Origin: Medicago truncatula
Lineage: Eukaryota; Streptophyta; Magnoliopsida; Fabales; Fabaceae
Assembly (NCBI RefSeq): GCF_003473485.1
Contig: NC_053045.1
Location: forward strand, 42,512,494-42,576,493
Direction: 5' to 3'
Length of the DNA stretch: 64,000 nucleotides
The position numbers and the translations under genes are program-made. The notes below the pieces were generated by a model, which saw nothing but the letters and a program-made list of their open reading frames with translations, had not been told where the DNA came from and ran no database searches. Position 1 is the stretch's first letter. The number at the start of each line of letters is the position of its first letter. Positions 51,956 to 64,000 of this stretch are shown in pieces.

Positions 51956-54900
51956 ATGCATTTCCCATTCACTACTAGTCCTCAATCACTAGCAATAACT
52001 TGCCTCTCCTATTTATTCATCTCATTGGTTTTCATCAATGGCTACCAAGCTGAGGTTAGGAGTGGAAACAACAAAGTTATATCTATAGGTGTAATAATTG
52101 ATGTTAACTCTAGAGTTGGGAAAGAACAAAGAGTAGCCATGGATATTGCAGCTCAAAATTACAATAACACTTCAAATGCCAACAAGCTGGCTCTCTATTT
52201 TCAGGAACCTAACAAGGGTTCCTTCAGAGCCATGTCTCTTGGTTAGTAACACCTATGAAATAAGTTACAATTTTCATGCCTTTTTAGAAACTTTTTTTTT
52301 GTTCTTTTTAGAAATAAAACGGGACGATTAATGAAAAGTGATCTTTTTCTTGCAGCTGAAGAAATGATTAAAAACCAGAAGGTGGATGTGATTGTAGGGA
52401 TGCAAACATGGACAGAAGCAGCTTCAGTGGCTGAATTAGTACATGAAGATCAAGATGAAGTTCCTATCATATCCTTTGTAGCACCGGCAATTACTCCACA
52501 TTTGATGCCGATTCGTTGGCCTTCTTTGGTAAGACTAGCTAACAATGGAACAGCATATGCAAAATGCATTGCTGATTTGGTTCATGTTTATAATTGGCAT
52601 AGTGTAGTAGCCATCTATGAAGATGATGCATATGGTGGTGAGTCTGGGATGCTAGCACTTCTATCCGAGGCCCTCCAAGAGATTGGTTCAATGATTGAAT
52701 ATCGTTTAGCTTTGCCATCACTTACTTATATGTCTAATCCAGGAGAATTTATTCGACAAGAGCTGTTTAAGATAACCAGAAACACACAATCTCGGGTATT
52801 CGTTGTATTGAAATCATCATTAGAAATGGGCATTCATTTGTTTAAGGAAGCTTCACAAATGGGACTAGTGGATAGAAATTCAGCTTGGATAGTCTCAGAG
52901 AGCATAACTAATTTGTTGGATTCTGTCAATAAGTCGAGTATTTCTTATATGGAAGGAGCTTTAGGAATCAAAACATACTACTCAGAAAACAGCAATGAAT
53001 ATAAAGATTTTGAGGTTCAGTTTAGGAAAGCTTTTCGAGACAAGAATCCTGACGAAGATAACAGGGATCCGGGATTTTATGCTTTGCAAGCATATGACAG
53101 CATTCAAATGGTTGGACATGCAATAAACAGAATGGCTAGTGATAACAAGACTTTACTACAAGAAATAGTGTCCAGCAAATTCCTTGGTTTAAGTGGAGAA
53201 ATTCAATTTGAATCAGAACAGCTTTCGCAGAATCCTACATTGAGGATTGTAAATGTAGATGGAAAGAGTTACAGAGAATTAGACTTTTGGACTCTAGAAA
53301 ATGGATTCTTCACTAACATCTCCACAAAACAAGTTAAAAATGGTGCTTCTAGGAACTCAGAAAGTTTAAGTGGTGCAGTAATTTGGCCTGGAAAGTTGCT
53401 TAGAGCTCCAAAGGGATGGAACCTACCTACTAAACAAAAACCAATGAGAATTGCAGTCCCTGGAAGAACTTCATTTTCCAAATTTGTCAAGGTTGATTCT
53501 GATGAGGAAGGAAATCCAAAATATAGTGGATTTTGCATTGAAATTTTTGAGAAGGTTTTAACAATTTTGGGCTATGATCTTCCATATGACTATTATCCCA
53601 TCAACGCAACCTATAATGATCTGGTTCAACTTGTTTATAACAAGGTAATAACTTGCTCATTTTACTTTGGATTTTTCTTGAATTTGATTGATGTTTTATA
53701 CACTAGCATAGTAATAAAACATGAAAATATAGAATATCATATGTCAAGGTATTCAATATCCTCCACATTCATGTCATGTTATGTATATCTCAATTGCTTT
53801 TTGTCAAATTTTGAATTTTAGGCACGATATGTTCTCGTCTGAAAACATAAGTTAACCTCGTTCTTTTTCTTACATCTTTTCCTTCACTAACCATGATACT
53901 TCTATGGTTGTGGTTTAATATGATGTAGACTTATGACGGTGTTGTTGGCGACATGACCATACTGGCAGAGAGATTGCAATATGTAGATTTTACTGTGCCA
54001 TATGCAGAGTCAGGATTGTCGATGATAGTTACGGAGAAGTCTGAAGAATCAGCATGGATGTTTATGAAGCCCTTCACCTGGCAAATGTGGGTGGTAACTG
54101 GTGTCATCTTGATTTATACAATGGTAGTAGTGTGGTACCTGGAGAGGGAAGATAATCCAGAGTTTCAAGGCAATTGGAAAAACCAAATCATCACTTCATT
54201 TGGATTTACTTTCTCCTCGCTATTCTTTGCTCATAGTGAGTATCCATCTCATACTTCAACTAACATTTCGTTAAGAAAGATTCTAGTAACACGCTATTTA
54301 ACACTCTTTTCAACACACTACTAATTCAACTGATGTCAATGATTTCATATTGCAGGAGAGAAAATGCATAGCAATTTATCTCGTATAGTAATGGTATCAT
54401 GGCTGTTTCTAGTTTTGATTCTTAATTCAAGCTACACTGCAAGTCTTTCTTCAATGCTCACAGTTCAACAACTGCGAGCAAATATCACCAACATTGAGTG
54501 GTTGAAGAAGAACGACATGAAAATTGGTTGTGATGGAGATTCATTTGTTAGGACATACCTAGTGGAAGTCGAAAAATTCAAACCAGAGAACATCGTAAAC
54601 ATTAGTAATGAAAATAATTATGACCCTGGATTCAAAAACTACTCAATTGCTGCTGCTTTTCTTGAACTCCCTTATGAGAAAGTATACATCAGTAAATACT
54701 GCAAGGGGTACTCTGCTTCTACACCTACCACTAGATTTGGAGGACTTGGATTTGTAAGTGACAAGAATTTTACAACTTAATTTGTATTCTTTACATATTT
54801 CATCTATCTCCCTTAATTTCTTATCAATCTCATGACACAGATGTTCCAGAAAGGCTCTCCTTTGGCCAGAGATGTTTCTAAAGCTATTTTGCAGCTCTTA

Positions 54901-55323
54901 CAGCAGGGTGAGTTGAAGAAACTAGAAGATATTTGGTTGAATCCCACAGGTGTGTGCTCCAACAATTTGAACTCCAAGAGTACAGAAAGTTTGAAGCTGG
55001 GAAGTTTCTGGATTCTCTATGTGATTTCTGGTGCCACTTCTACTATTTGTTTTCTACTTTCTACCATCCACTCACTAAAAAATAATAAGTCACAAGAAAG
55101 TAATGGATCCCCAGATGATGTGAGCAGATGGAAAAGGGTGGTTACATTAACAAGGAAGATTTGTAGCAGAAAGCATAATAAAACCAGCCAGGTACAGGAA
55201 GATGTTACTGATTGTCCTTCCGGATGCGATTGCATCAGTAGCCCTGAGCATCAGCAGGGAATGGATCTTCAATTACCAGAAATCATAACAATATCTTCAC
55301 CACCAACACATGATCAGATGTAA
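51956..55323 (+). CDS. Glutamate receptor-like cation channel (GLR), 5 exons, 920 aa
   Basis: Coding exons: 51956-52241, 52356-53644, 53929-54235, 54356-54753, 54841-55323; 920 residues, the usual GLR length. Plant GLRs are plasma-membrane or endomembrane Ca2+-permeable channels gated by amino acids, acting in wound and Ca2+ signalling. A signal peptide (about 1-33) is followed by the amino-terminal (ANF/LIVBP-like) domain (about 40-410). The ligand-binding S1 half begins at PMRIAVPG (458). M1 is at about 579-597, the pore loop ends FSSLFFAH at 620-627, and M3 with the gate motif SYTASLSSM is at about 637-661. The S2 half and M4 (about 813-839) follow, with a Ser/Cys-rich cytosolic tail ending THDQM. 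The five-exon layout fits the clade 2-like GLRs, but clade assignment needs a tree. No breaks seen. Confidence 0.94.
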
Positions 55324-56031
55324 ATGACAGTAGTTGATCAACTAGAAAAGATAACCAACAATTACCTTTTTCACCCAATTATAGATCCAGGATTGTAGCT
55401 ACAAAAGTTAGCATGTACATAATTATAAATAGTACCATCAGACCAGGTTTTTAATTACTATCCTGCTTCCGAACCAAAGTCGCAAGCTTCTTTAAGGATT
55501 CAAAATTTAGGAAACCTTTGCTAAGTCTCAAGACTCATGTATACAGCTATTGTATTAAGGCTTGAACGCATTAAGCTAGACACTAGGGAACATTTGTATA
55601 ATTTTTTTTTTTATTAATAGGGAACATTTGTATATAGAAATTCATTTCATATTGCTTTTTTTTTTCCTTTCTAAAACACTATTTCTTTTCATATTTCATA
55701 ATGCTTTAAGCGGGCAACATTCTACATATCAGAAATGGCCTACATATAAATCCACTTGTCATTACATTACATGCATACATAACCAAGGGGGCATAAGATG
55801 TTCAGTCAACTGATTCCCGCTTGCATCAAAAGGATAAGAAAATGATCAATAACTCACATTCTACAGAAACAAACTTCGGAGAAAGTACAACTTAATGTAA
55901 AATGCCATTATCCTCTATAATCAAAACTTCCTCTGCCAAAGAATTTTAGTACATTAATTAAGAAGTCCTATTTGTATTCTGGTACAGTCTCCATGAAATT
56001 AGATCTTATCTATATGAGAACTGAAACAGAA
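55324..56031. other. Intergenic region between convergent GLR and API5 genes
   Basis: 3'UTR sequence of the GLR and API5 genes. A phrase GGGAACATTTGTATA is repeated at about 55588 and 55620, separated by a T-run. No gene seen. Confidence 0.55.
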
Positions 56032-59000
56032 TCACCAATACCCTCTACCTCTACCTCTTCCACTTCCTCTTCCGCGACCCCAGCCTTGGCCCTGGCCCCG
56101 GCCCCTTGCTCCACCTCTACCTCCACCAGAGACTCTGCCTCTTCCTCCTCCTCCACCAGATAATCCGCCTAGTGCTCTATTGACTAGTTGATTTTGCATA
56201 CCACCAGAACCTCGACCCTTCTTCAATGCAATATTGTTGGACCCATTGCCAGTAGTAGCAGGCCGTTTTGCTCTGCAGAAGTAAAAAGTCAAAATTATCA
56301 CTTAAGATATTGAGCTTTGTATTAAATTGATAATTACTAAATTAGAGACAAGGATAATTAGATATGATGACACAAAGTACTCTCAAAAGGGAAAAAGAAT
56401 AAAATATCTTCAAAAGCAAAAATATAAATAAAATACAATACCCAACAGCTGGTGCGGTAGTTGATGCAGATTTGGTTGCTTCTTTCCAAGAAAGGTTGAT
56501 TCTCTTATCTCCAATAAAAGAAGGCGCTTTTGCGTGCAATGGCTGGCCATACAAATTGAACAATTCAATAATTAAAAGATGAGGGAGGACAAAGACATAA
56601 CTGAAAATCACGCTCATATACACAATAACTCATTTGCTAAATATTTTTTAAAAAAAGGTTGTATCTTTCTTACCTTTGTCATCGTCAAAATATTATTGCA
56701 GGTACGCAACCCAGTTGTAGCATTCTGTTTTTTAGTTTTCTGCAACATCGTGTAAAAATGTAAGTGTGATACACCCATAATAAAATAAAAGATTAAGCAT
56801 GACACAACTAACAAACCACAAGATAAGACTCACAATTTTTTCCTTTTCTTCATCAGTTTTAGCATCTGCCATAGATTTGTTGTTTTCAGCCATTCCTTGA
56901 GTTAATTTCTTGATTGTAGCCCGGGTGAACTCCTCCACGTTTTTCAATCTGGAGAAAGAACCAAAAATATACCAGAAATGTAACATAACAACCCAAGATG
57001 ACTGGCAAATCCCAAAGGAAAGATGGGTACAAATGAGAAAACAATGACAAATCAATGAAAAGTGTATTAGTAAATAGAATAATTGCAACCAAATCAAGAT
57101 GATCTTTCACCATCACAAACTACTGTACACTTACGAGACAAGTGACAGGACCAATATTACTATGACACATGCGGACCATCAGAAACAAGTGTCGGCATTT
57201 CCTGAACTGAACTAAATTTTATTACAGACTTGCTATATAAAGTTTGATTACACTAATGACGTGCACAAGGCCTGTTTTCTGCAGTGTAGTCAATTGAAGA
57301 TCGTGAAAAATAGAGATTTGCTCAAATTCTACTATGCTACAATGCTATAGCACTGCTGCTATTGGCCAACACTTAGTACTACCCACTGCTATGCTCAAAT
57401 TTTAAGCCCTTGTTGTCCTACCCCGTGACAACATACTTTGTTCAATTTGCTTGGTTTCATAAATTAACAATATTTTACCCTAGACTCAAAGGTCTTAGAA
57501 TCTTGACGGTGGTCCTTCATTAGTATGGTCTGTATTAGAACAACCGTAAGCCTTCACAAAGGTTTCTGCATGACCTAACCTCCCCTGAACATTTTTTTAA
57601 TCCTAAATGACATGTGCGCACTACAAACAAAATTATCTAAAATATACAAACCAACGAGTAGGTAAATTCTTTGTTCACAAAGGCTTCTGCATGACCTAAC
57701 CTCCCCTGAACATTTTTTTATCCTAAATGACATGTGCGCACTACAAACAAAATTATCTAAAATATACAAACCAACAAGTAGGTAAATTCTTTGTTTGTAT
57801 TAGATAACAAAAAAAAAAAAAAAAAAGTCCTACCTCTCGGTAAAATCATCATATTGCTCTGAGAAGTCTTCTCCAAGCCTATCAGATGGTTGGCCAGTAA
57901 CAATTTTGTAACCACATAAACTATTGGTGGCATTAGGAACCTACAAAACAACAAAGTTCAATTATGTGCTGCATATAAGTGACCCACAACAGCTCGATTT
58001 TTTTTACTGGTCTAAAAAAGGTTTACCTTGTGAGCTAGGTGATGAAATGTGTACAACAAGCACTCAACATATGTAAAATTCATCTCTTCTCCGGTTTTCT
58101 TCCAAGTCATGTATTTCTGAAAAGAGCAAAGCACACAGCTTATAGGAAGTAAAAACAAAATTCATATATTGATCCCTGTTATACTGTGTTTAAATTTGGA
58201 CTTAATCCTCAAATGATTACTAACAACAGTTAATTATGCCACTCTTAAATTTCAAATCAATAAATATGGAATGTTGCCCTCAACAGTTGGGTTCATAACA
58301 GTAACAATTTAATACATAACTGGACTTTAATCAAAAATTTGAATATTAATGTGATCAATTGATTCGAATGAATTTATAGGACTATATCAATGTAAATCCA
58401 ATATTTTGGTGATTGAACATTGATCCACTCAACAATATAACGCTGCAATGATGAGCAGGAATGCAGCCAAAATTTGATGAATCAATATACAAGATAGACC
58501 CTCACGCCTTAATAGCATTCACTCCATAAAAAAAATGAAGGTAAGACTAAACCAAGCTATCCGCAAAAAAAATCCCACTTTAGCTAGATGACAATGTTCT
58601 CGGAACATCCAAAAAACAGCATTAACTAGAACAAAGTAAACAATAAATTGATCTTGATATACTTGAGGAAACTGGCTTGCTTGATTGTTGACCCAGTGAC
58701 ACTCCTATGGATCCCAAGGTCAGGCTACTACTAGGTCAAGGGGAGCCTTTGAACGACCCTGGTCAATATCGACGTCTAGTTGGAAAACTTAATTACCTCA
58801 CAGTGACCAGGCCGGACATTACTTTTGCTGTCAGTGTGGTTAGTCAATTTCTAAATGCTCCATGTGATGACCATTGGAAGACCATCTCGCATTCTTAACT
58901 ATATAAAGAGTGCACCGGGTAAAGGATTACTTTATAAAAACAAAGGTAACACCCAAGTTGTGGGCTATTCTGATGCTGATTGGGCAGGTTCACCAGCAGA

Positions 59001-62000
59001 TAGAAGGTCCACTTAAGGGTGTTGTGTCCTCATTGGAAAAAATTTGATCTCATGGCAGAGCAAGAAACAGAACATAGTTGCAAGGTCTAGTGCAGAAGCA
59101 GAAAGTTGTGATGTGGCAGCAACAACTTGTGAACTCACATGGCTAAGACAATTACTCCAACAACTCAAATTAGGAGACGTCAAGGTAATGAAACTAATCT
59201 CTGACAACCAAGCTGCACTGCATATTGCCTCCAACCCGGTTTTTCATGAAAGAACTAAGCACATAGAGATCGACTGTCACTTTGTAAGAGATAAAGTTCT
59301 TTCAGGAGAAACCATAACTGATTTTATTGGTTCAAACGATCAATTGGCTGACATATTTACCAAGTCCCTTAGAGGACCTCAAGTTGAATCTATCTGTAAC
59401 AAGTTTGGTGCATATGACATGTATGCTCCAGCTTGAGTAGTGTTAGAATTAAGTGAATCTGTAGTTATTCCTTTAAATGTACAACTTCCTTTGATTGTTA
59501 ATATTCACAGAGTATACAACATCCTAGGTTAGTGCTTATCCATTAAGCATTCAGTGTATTTATTGTAACACTATTATAAATACAAGCTGTGTGATCCTAG
59601 ACAGACACCAATTACAGAATTTTATAATATTTTATAGCCAAACTGCCAATCATGCCATTCTTTAAGAAATGTTTACCTTCAGCAACTGAACAATAGAAGG
59701 AAGCATTTGCCGTGAATCTTGTGGTGTTGTGAAAGGTGAAAACTCTGCAAGGTTTCTGAGCAAATCTACTTTTCGTTCTCCAGGAAGCTGGCAGGAAAAA
59801 CAGCATCACAATAAGTTCTTCAACAAAAAGACCTCAACTAAAGAAAATTATACACACATATTCCACTAATTTGAAAGCCACATTTACCAGCCAATCCAAG
59901 ATCTATGCAGCTAACCAGTAAAATTCATCATAGATATGATTCGTTATTCAGATTTATCTGAAAATTAAACAAATTAAACTAAAGAAACGTAGCCGGGAAA
60001 GGTCTTTCTAGACACAATTTTGACACAATTCCAGGCCACAACTACCAAGACTGTTGAAGACGCTTAGCAGGCATAAGGTGTCCCTGTGGGAACCCGCCAC
60101 GCTATTCCGCGATAGGTGTCGCTACCGACAACATAGATAAGTACTTCCAAAGCAGAACTTATGACTAAAATTCAAACCTTGCTACCACCACAATCTTTTT
60201 GTTACTTTTTTTTGCTATATTAGAAGCAGATATACAAACTCTAGGCAGATATACAAAATATGACTAAAACTATTAATCAAATTATGCATGAAGAAAACGA
60301 ACACTTTGTAAACCCAAACAAACATGAAAACTCCAATATTCGCACACCAACAATTCAAACTAAACTATCTAATTACCTGGTCAAAAACAGGTATTATATA
60401 GTCGTTTATGAAGTTAATAAATTTGCTGCTAGATGCACCCCTCTGCAAGAAAAAAAATTGAGTTGGTTGAAGAAATAAAATTGAACAGCAATGAATATGA
60501 GAAAAGATGAACAGTAAAAAAGTAGTTACCACAACAATTGGAAGTGCCATGTGAAGGCATGATATCAACCTATGAATATGATCTGTTTGATTTGCATCAG
60601 CAACCTACAAATCACCAGTTAAATAAAAAATAAAAAACATGATACCTTCAATTTAATTGCACAGTTTTGACTTTTATCTGCCAGAATAGAAGTCTGAAAT
60701 CAAGTGGATCTTTCACTTATACATAACAGACTAATGTCATGTAAAAAAAAGAAAAGAAACACGGAAAGGAAAAGAAAAATGAGTAATCACATTGAACGGT
60801 AAATCTAAATCAGCTTGTCCTTCAATGATTCCAAGCAGCTCTTCCATACGCTCAGCTGGAGCCTTTTCTCCAAATAGGCTCAAACTCTTCAGGAAATCCA
60901 TAAACATTCGAAATTCTATACCAGTTACGTCTTCTAAACTCTGAAATGAAACCACAGCATGCATAAACTCCAATTATGTTACAAAATATTAAACACTAAT
61001 AAATCCATAAATGAACGGGTAAAAAACAAATCAAAGAAACTGTGAATACATTTTTTATTAGATCGGTTATGTGCCGTTCCATTTCCTCTTGGGGCTTCAA
61101 CAGTTCAGCTTTAATAGGGAAGACCTATAGATTGAAGACATTTAGAATTCAGTATTCATTTCTGTATTAAAGATACAACAAAATAACCAATCATGTGGTT
61201 TCTCACCTTATCTCTAACAAAATTTATAACCTTTTCACGAATAAGGTCCTTTACACGACTAAGGTCATCCGCATTTTGCTCTTCAACATTGCCGCGAATG
61301 TGCTTAAACAACGTCGTCAAAGAAGCTGCATTCACAATTACACTAATATAAGGAAAAGAACAAAATGCAAAACTAATCATAAATGTCCAGAATCTGGAAA
61401 GCATATTGTGATTACTGACAGAAAAAAGTTTCAAAGAGTTTGGCAAGTAACATTTACAAAATTATTGGACTTCAACAATTAATCTCATTCTTGTACCAAG
61501 ACTCAAATCAAATGTTTCAAGTTTTACTACCACTTAAAGGCTCCTTGGCAATCACCACATTAACAAGTTGCAAGAGATCGTCTATACTGGAATCATAAAA
61601 AACAACTTCAAATATATAATTTATATTATACAGAAAACTATTCAATGCCATATATATCAAAAAGGCTCAGCCCATTGCAAAACCAATATCTTCAACGTAA
61701 ACAATTTGTTAAATGAAAATGCTATGCACATTAAATAGGTGCAAGATAAGATCCTTGTTAGATTAGCCCTCTCTTTAACTTATTTAATATAGAAGATAGG
61801 TTGGCCAGTATTTTTGCCACTGCAAGGGGCAAAGTTGTAGAAAGAGTAAGCAACATGAACGATAATCTTAAGCAGTGGCGTAGCTTGAACTAAAAATCTG
61901 GGGAAGCAAAATTAAGTAAAAACAATAAATCAATAATTTATTGAAATTTTATCAAAGTTTTAAACACTTATATTTTTATAATGTAGTTCAACTTACGTTA

Positions 62001-63146
62001 ACAGTAAATAAATTATTTTTCATAAGCTATTCGCAAAGATATTTCATAAAATGGGCCTTCCGGCTGTGGCATCCCTATGCAACAACTGAGCTTTGCCTTT
62101 GAACTTAAGAAAAAGATTACACAATCAAGAAGATTGAGACACCAAATTGTAGCTAAATTTTATGCTGTACTGGTATAATTTTTTTTGCCCAAACATAAAC
62201 AACACGCAGCTCAAAATTTACCATACTGGCTGGTAACGAAATCAGAAGCATTTATTGATCAAAGATCCTTAAGGTAATTTGAAACATAGCATTTAGCTAC
62301 CAATATCTTCTATACTTGACATAAAGACGTCTAATTACCTTTCACATCCTGCCTCAGCAGAGACATCAGAGCCTTATGCACAGCATCACGCTCCACAAAT
62401 TCGTCTAAAAAAATCAAATCAAAGAAAAATATCAAAATTGAGACCATATTCTGAAGAATGCAATATCTTAGTAAACCACAACTTACCGGACGAAAGAAGT
62501 TGCACAAGAATATCAACCATTTTTCCAATATTCTCAGGTGTATCCTTGCAGAAAAGAGGCAGTCCTCTTATCGCTTGCACCCGAACCTGTACAGCAGTAG
62601 AAAACACCAAACAAATACAAACATCAGCTCATACAAAATTCACTGTAGTGCTTTAAAGACCAAAAGTAACCTCTGTAACACCGATGCTCCTGATTGAAAG
62701 TGTGACCAACACGTGTAATTACATTGAATTACGTCAATTTCTATAATTATTATCGTGTCATGTATCAAATGAAATAGAGAATAACAAATGAAAAGATATC
62801 ACAGAAAAGGCATACCCCGAGTTCATCAGCTTCAACCAAATCAAGATGAGTATCGAGTGCAGGACCGGAAAGTTCAGGAAAGAACTTGAAGAACTTAGGA
62901 ATAAGCTGTGCAGCGAGTTGTTTAGCTTTAACACTAGTGTTAGCTGTATCTATGATTCCTTGATAATCCTTGACGTTCTGTGAAAATTGAAAACCCTAAT
63001 TTAGAATAAAGTTGAAATCTAAAACCCTAAATGAAAAAACGAAGTGATGATTTAACCTGAGATTTGTCTTTGGAAGAGTTGAGTTGCTCGCCATATTGGT
63101 AGAGCTTCTCGATGTAAGCAGCTTCTTCGGAAGGTTCAGTAGTCAT
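56032..63146 (-). CDS. API5: Apoptosis inhibitor 5 homologue (API5/AAC-11), 16 coding exons, 577 aa
   Basis: Coding exons (minus): 63146-63057, 62977-62816, 62586-62487, 62404-62339, 61325-61207, 61124-61050, 60940-60791, 60604-60530, 60442-60377, 59787-59677, 58116-58027, 57940-57834, 56948-56834, 56739-56674, 56542-56442, 56272-56032; 577 residues, all in frame. API5 proteins are nuclear, with an all-helical HEAT-like N-terminal half; the animal protein opposes E2F1-induced apoptosis, and rice API5 affects tapetal cell death. Recognition rests on the N-terminus (MTTEPSEEAAYIEKLYQYGE), VQAIRGLPLFCKDTPENIGK and the C-terminal QPLHAKAPSFIGDKRINLSW region. The tail (about 505-577) is Lys/Arg-rich and then RGG/GRG-rich, probably RNA-binding and nuclear. 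A 5'UTR intron runs 63280-63163. Intron 10 (59676-58117) carries a copia fragment and intron 12 a tandem duplication. Confidence 0.95.
57553..57794. repeat. Two-copy tandem duplication, 121-bp unit, in API5 intron 12
   Basis: Copy 1 (57553-57673) and copy 2 (57674-57794) both start TTCACAAAGG and end GTAAATTCTTTG, with only a few differences. An A-run separates the second copy from exon 12. No function evident. Confidence 0.92.
58645..59616 (+). mobile_element. 5'-truncated copia fragment with 3' LTR in API5 intron 10
   Basis: Begins inside the reverse-transcriptase C-terminus (DILEETGLLD), continues through RNase H (YSDADWAGSPADRRST, SSAEAE, KHIEIDCHFVRDKV) to the stop near 59436, and ends with a 176-bp LTR (TGTTAGAATT...ATTACA, 59441-59616). 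The frame is broken by a TGA at 58689-58691, a frameshift near 58890 and a TAA at 59014-59016. It lies antisense to API5. It is unrelated in sequence to the copia element at 43.7-48.2 kb. Confidence 0.88.
59441..59616 (+). repeat. Solo-ended 3' LTR of the truncated copia fragment
   Basis: Starts TGTTAGAATTAAG just after the RNase H stop and a short purine-containing linker, and ends ATTACA. It contains ACTATTATAAATACAAG, an LTR core-promoter-like sequence. The partner 5' LTR is absent. Confidence 0.75.
62675..62775. repeat. CGTGTC-family repeat fragment in API5 intron 2
   Basis: Shares ATTACATTGAATTA(C/T)GTCA.TTTCT and TTATCG(G)TGTCA with the CHLI intron 2 repeat. Short degenerate copy. Confidence 0.6.
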
Positions 63147-63334
63147 TGGAAGCTTCTTCGTTCTGGAATTTCGATTTCGAAGTTGAAGAACCAAATAAGC
63201 ATGCGATAGAGTAGAGAGTGTTTTTGATTTGATTTGATTTGATTCGAGGGAAGAAAAATGATGGATAGGGTAAAACTGACCTGAAACAAAGTGAACAAGG
63301 GTTTCTCGTTTCGTTTTGATTTGATGAATGAACT

Positions 63335-63351
63335 GAGAGAGAGAGAGAGAG
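63335..63351. repeat. GA microsatellite in the API5 leader/promoter
   Basis: (GA)n on the plus strand, hence (CT)n on the API5 sense strand, just upstream of the 5'UTR splice donor; a second short CT tract follows at about 63365-63374. CT/GA tracts are common in plant leaders. Confidence 0.7.
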
Positions 63352-63784
63352 TGTGATTAGCAGTACTCTCTCTCTGTGACTCGACTAAGATGGTGATTTA
63401 GGCCCGTTTGAATTGGCTTATTTTGAACTTACGTAGGTTTATCTACTTCCATAAATTATAGTTTATCATAGTTTCATAAGCTTATCCTCTGCCTTAATAA
63501 AGAGCTTAAATTTATGTAACCTCCTTCGATTTTCTCTTGATCCACTTTTTCAAAACATATTTTTTTTTTTTTTTAGTTATCTTTGCATAAGTAACAAAAT
63601 TGTTATATTTATCTTACTAAAGTATAACGGCGGCGTTTACGGTAGGAGAGGGCAATAGATCCCCTACCGTAGGAGATCATATAAAAGGGTTTTTTTTTTT
63701 TTTTACAACTAAATTGACATGTGTTTGTTGGTGGTTGGCACAATAGATACTAGTGTTGCATTTTTTATTTTTTTTTAGAAATGA

Positions 63785-63935
63785 TGCATCCTCTGGTCAC
63801 TATTATAAACAAAAATCTACATTTTAGATTCATTCATTAAATGATGTATGCGGTTTATAATACAGACTATATACATCATTTAATGAATGTATCTAAAACG
63901 TTGATTTTTGCTTATAATAGTGATCGGATGGTGTA
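63785..63935. mobile_element. Degenerate palindromic MITE (Stowaway-like), about 150 bp
   Basis: The arms GGTCACTATTATAAACAAAA and its counterpart TTTTTGCTTATAATAGTGATC pair, and the inner arms ATTCATTAAATGATGTAT / ATACATCATTTAATGAAT are nearly perfect. The outer ends (CATCCTCTGG / CGGATGGTG) are a decayed CTCCCTCCG type. A clear TA duplication was not found. Confidence 0.7.
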
Positions 63936-64000
63936 TTTGTACAACCACTTTATGATAACTTTTTGACAACCTTCTCTCTCATACTCACGTTATACTCTTA

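Noticed and set aside
57560..57800. CRISPR-like or satellite array
   Set aside because: Only two adjacent copies of 121 bp without spacers, within a plant intron: a simple tandem duplication.

Overview
This is plant nuclear DNA: AT-rich, with intron-split genes, short GT/AG introns, and many small inverted-repeat transposons between and inside genes. The gene content (ChlI, a GLR channel, two CLE peptides) is that of a dicot. Several repeat families look like those of cool-season legumes (Medicago, clover or pea type), but this is an impression from the sequence and was not confirmed by a search. No virus, plasmid, CRISPR array or bacterial operon is present.

Layout. 1-3.8 kb is intergenic and holds a hAT-type element (403-1605) with a Mutator-type MITE nested inside it; both have intact target-site duplications. 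3.8-6.1 kb (minus) is a DAD1-like class 3 lipase / phospholipase A1 in 3 exons. 6.1-21.9 kb is gene-poor. It contains two CLE signalling-peptide genes (both minus, about 8.5 kb apart, with almost identical 12-residue CLE domains), a second hAT-type element and a decayed copia-type retroelement. 22.0-30.2 kb (minus) is a large gene for an acidic, low-complexity nuclear-type protein like Arabidopsis At4g18490; its last intron appears to be a U12-dependent AT-AC intron. 32.7-34.9 kb (plus) is DPM1, dolichol-phosphate mannose synthase. 36.5-38.6 kb (plus) is CHLI, the Mg-chelatase ATPase subunit. 39.7-42.3 kb (minus) is a Nudix CoA-diphosphatase (NUDT15/22 type). 43.7-48.2 kb is a full-length, recently inserted but broken Ty1/copia element. 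52.0-55.3 kb (plus) is a glutamate receptor-like channel. 56.0-63.1 kb (minus) is an API5 homologue in 16 coding exons, with a truncated copia fragment in intron 10.

The genes are unrelated housekeeping and signalling genes and do not form a cluster with a shared pathway. Coding exons were joined by hand from GT..AG sites and reading-frame continuity; every multi-exon model below closes in frame from ATG to stop. The most unusual features are the AT-AC intron, the CLE pair, and the nested transposons with readable target-site duplications. I saw no evidence for a wholly new multi-gene system.
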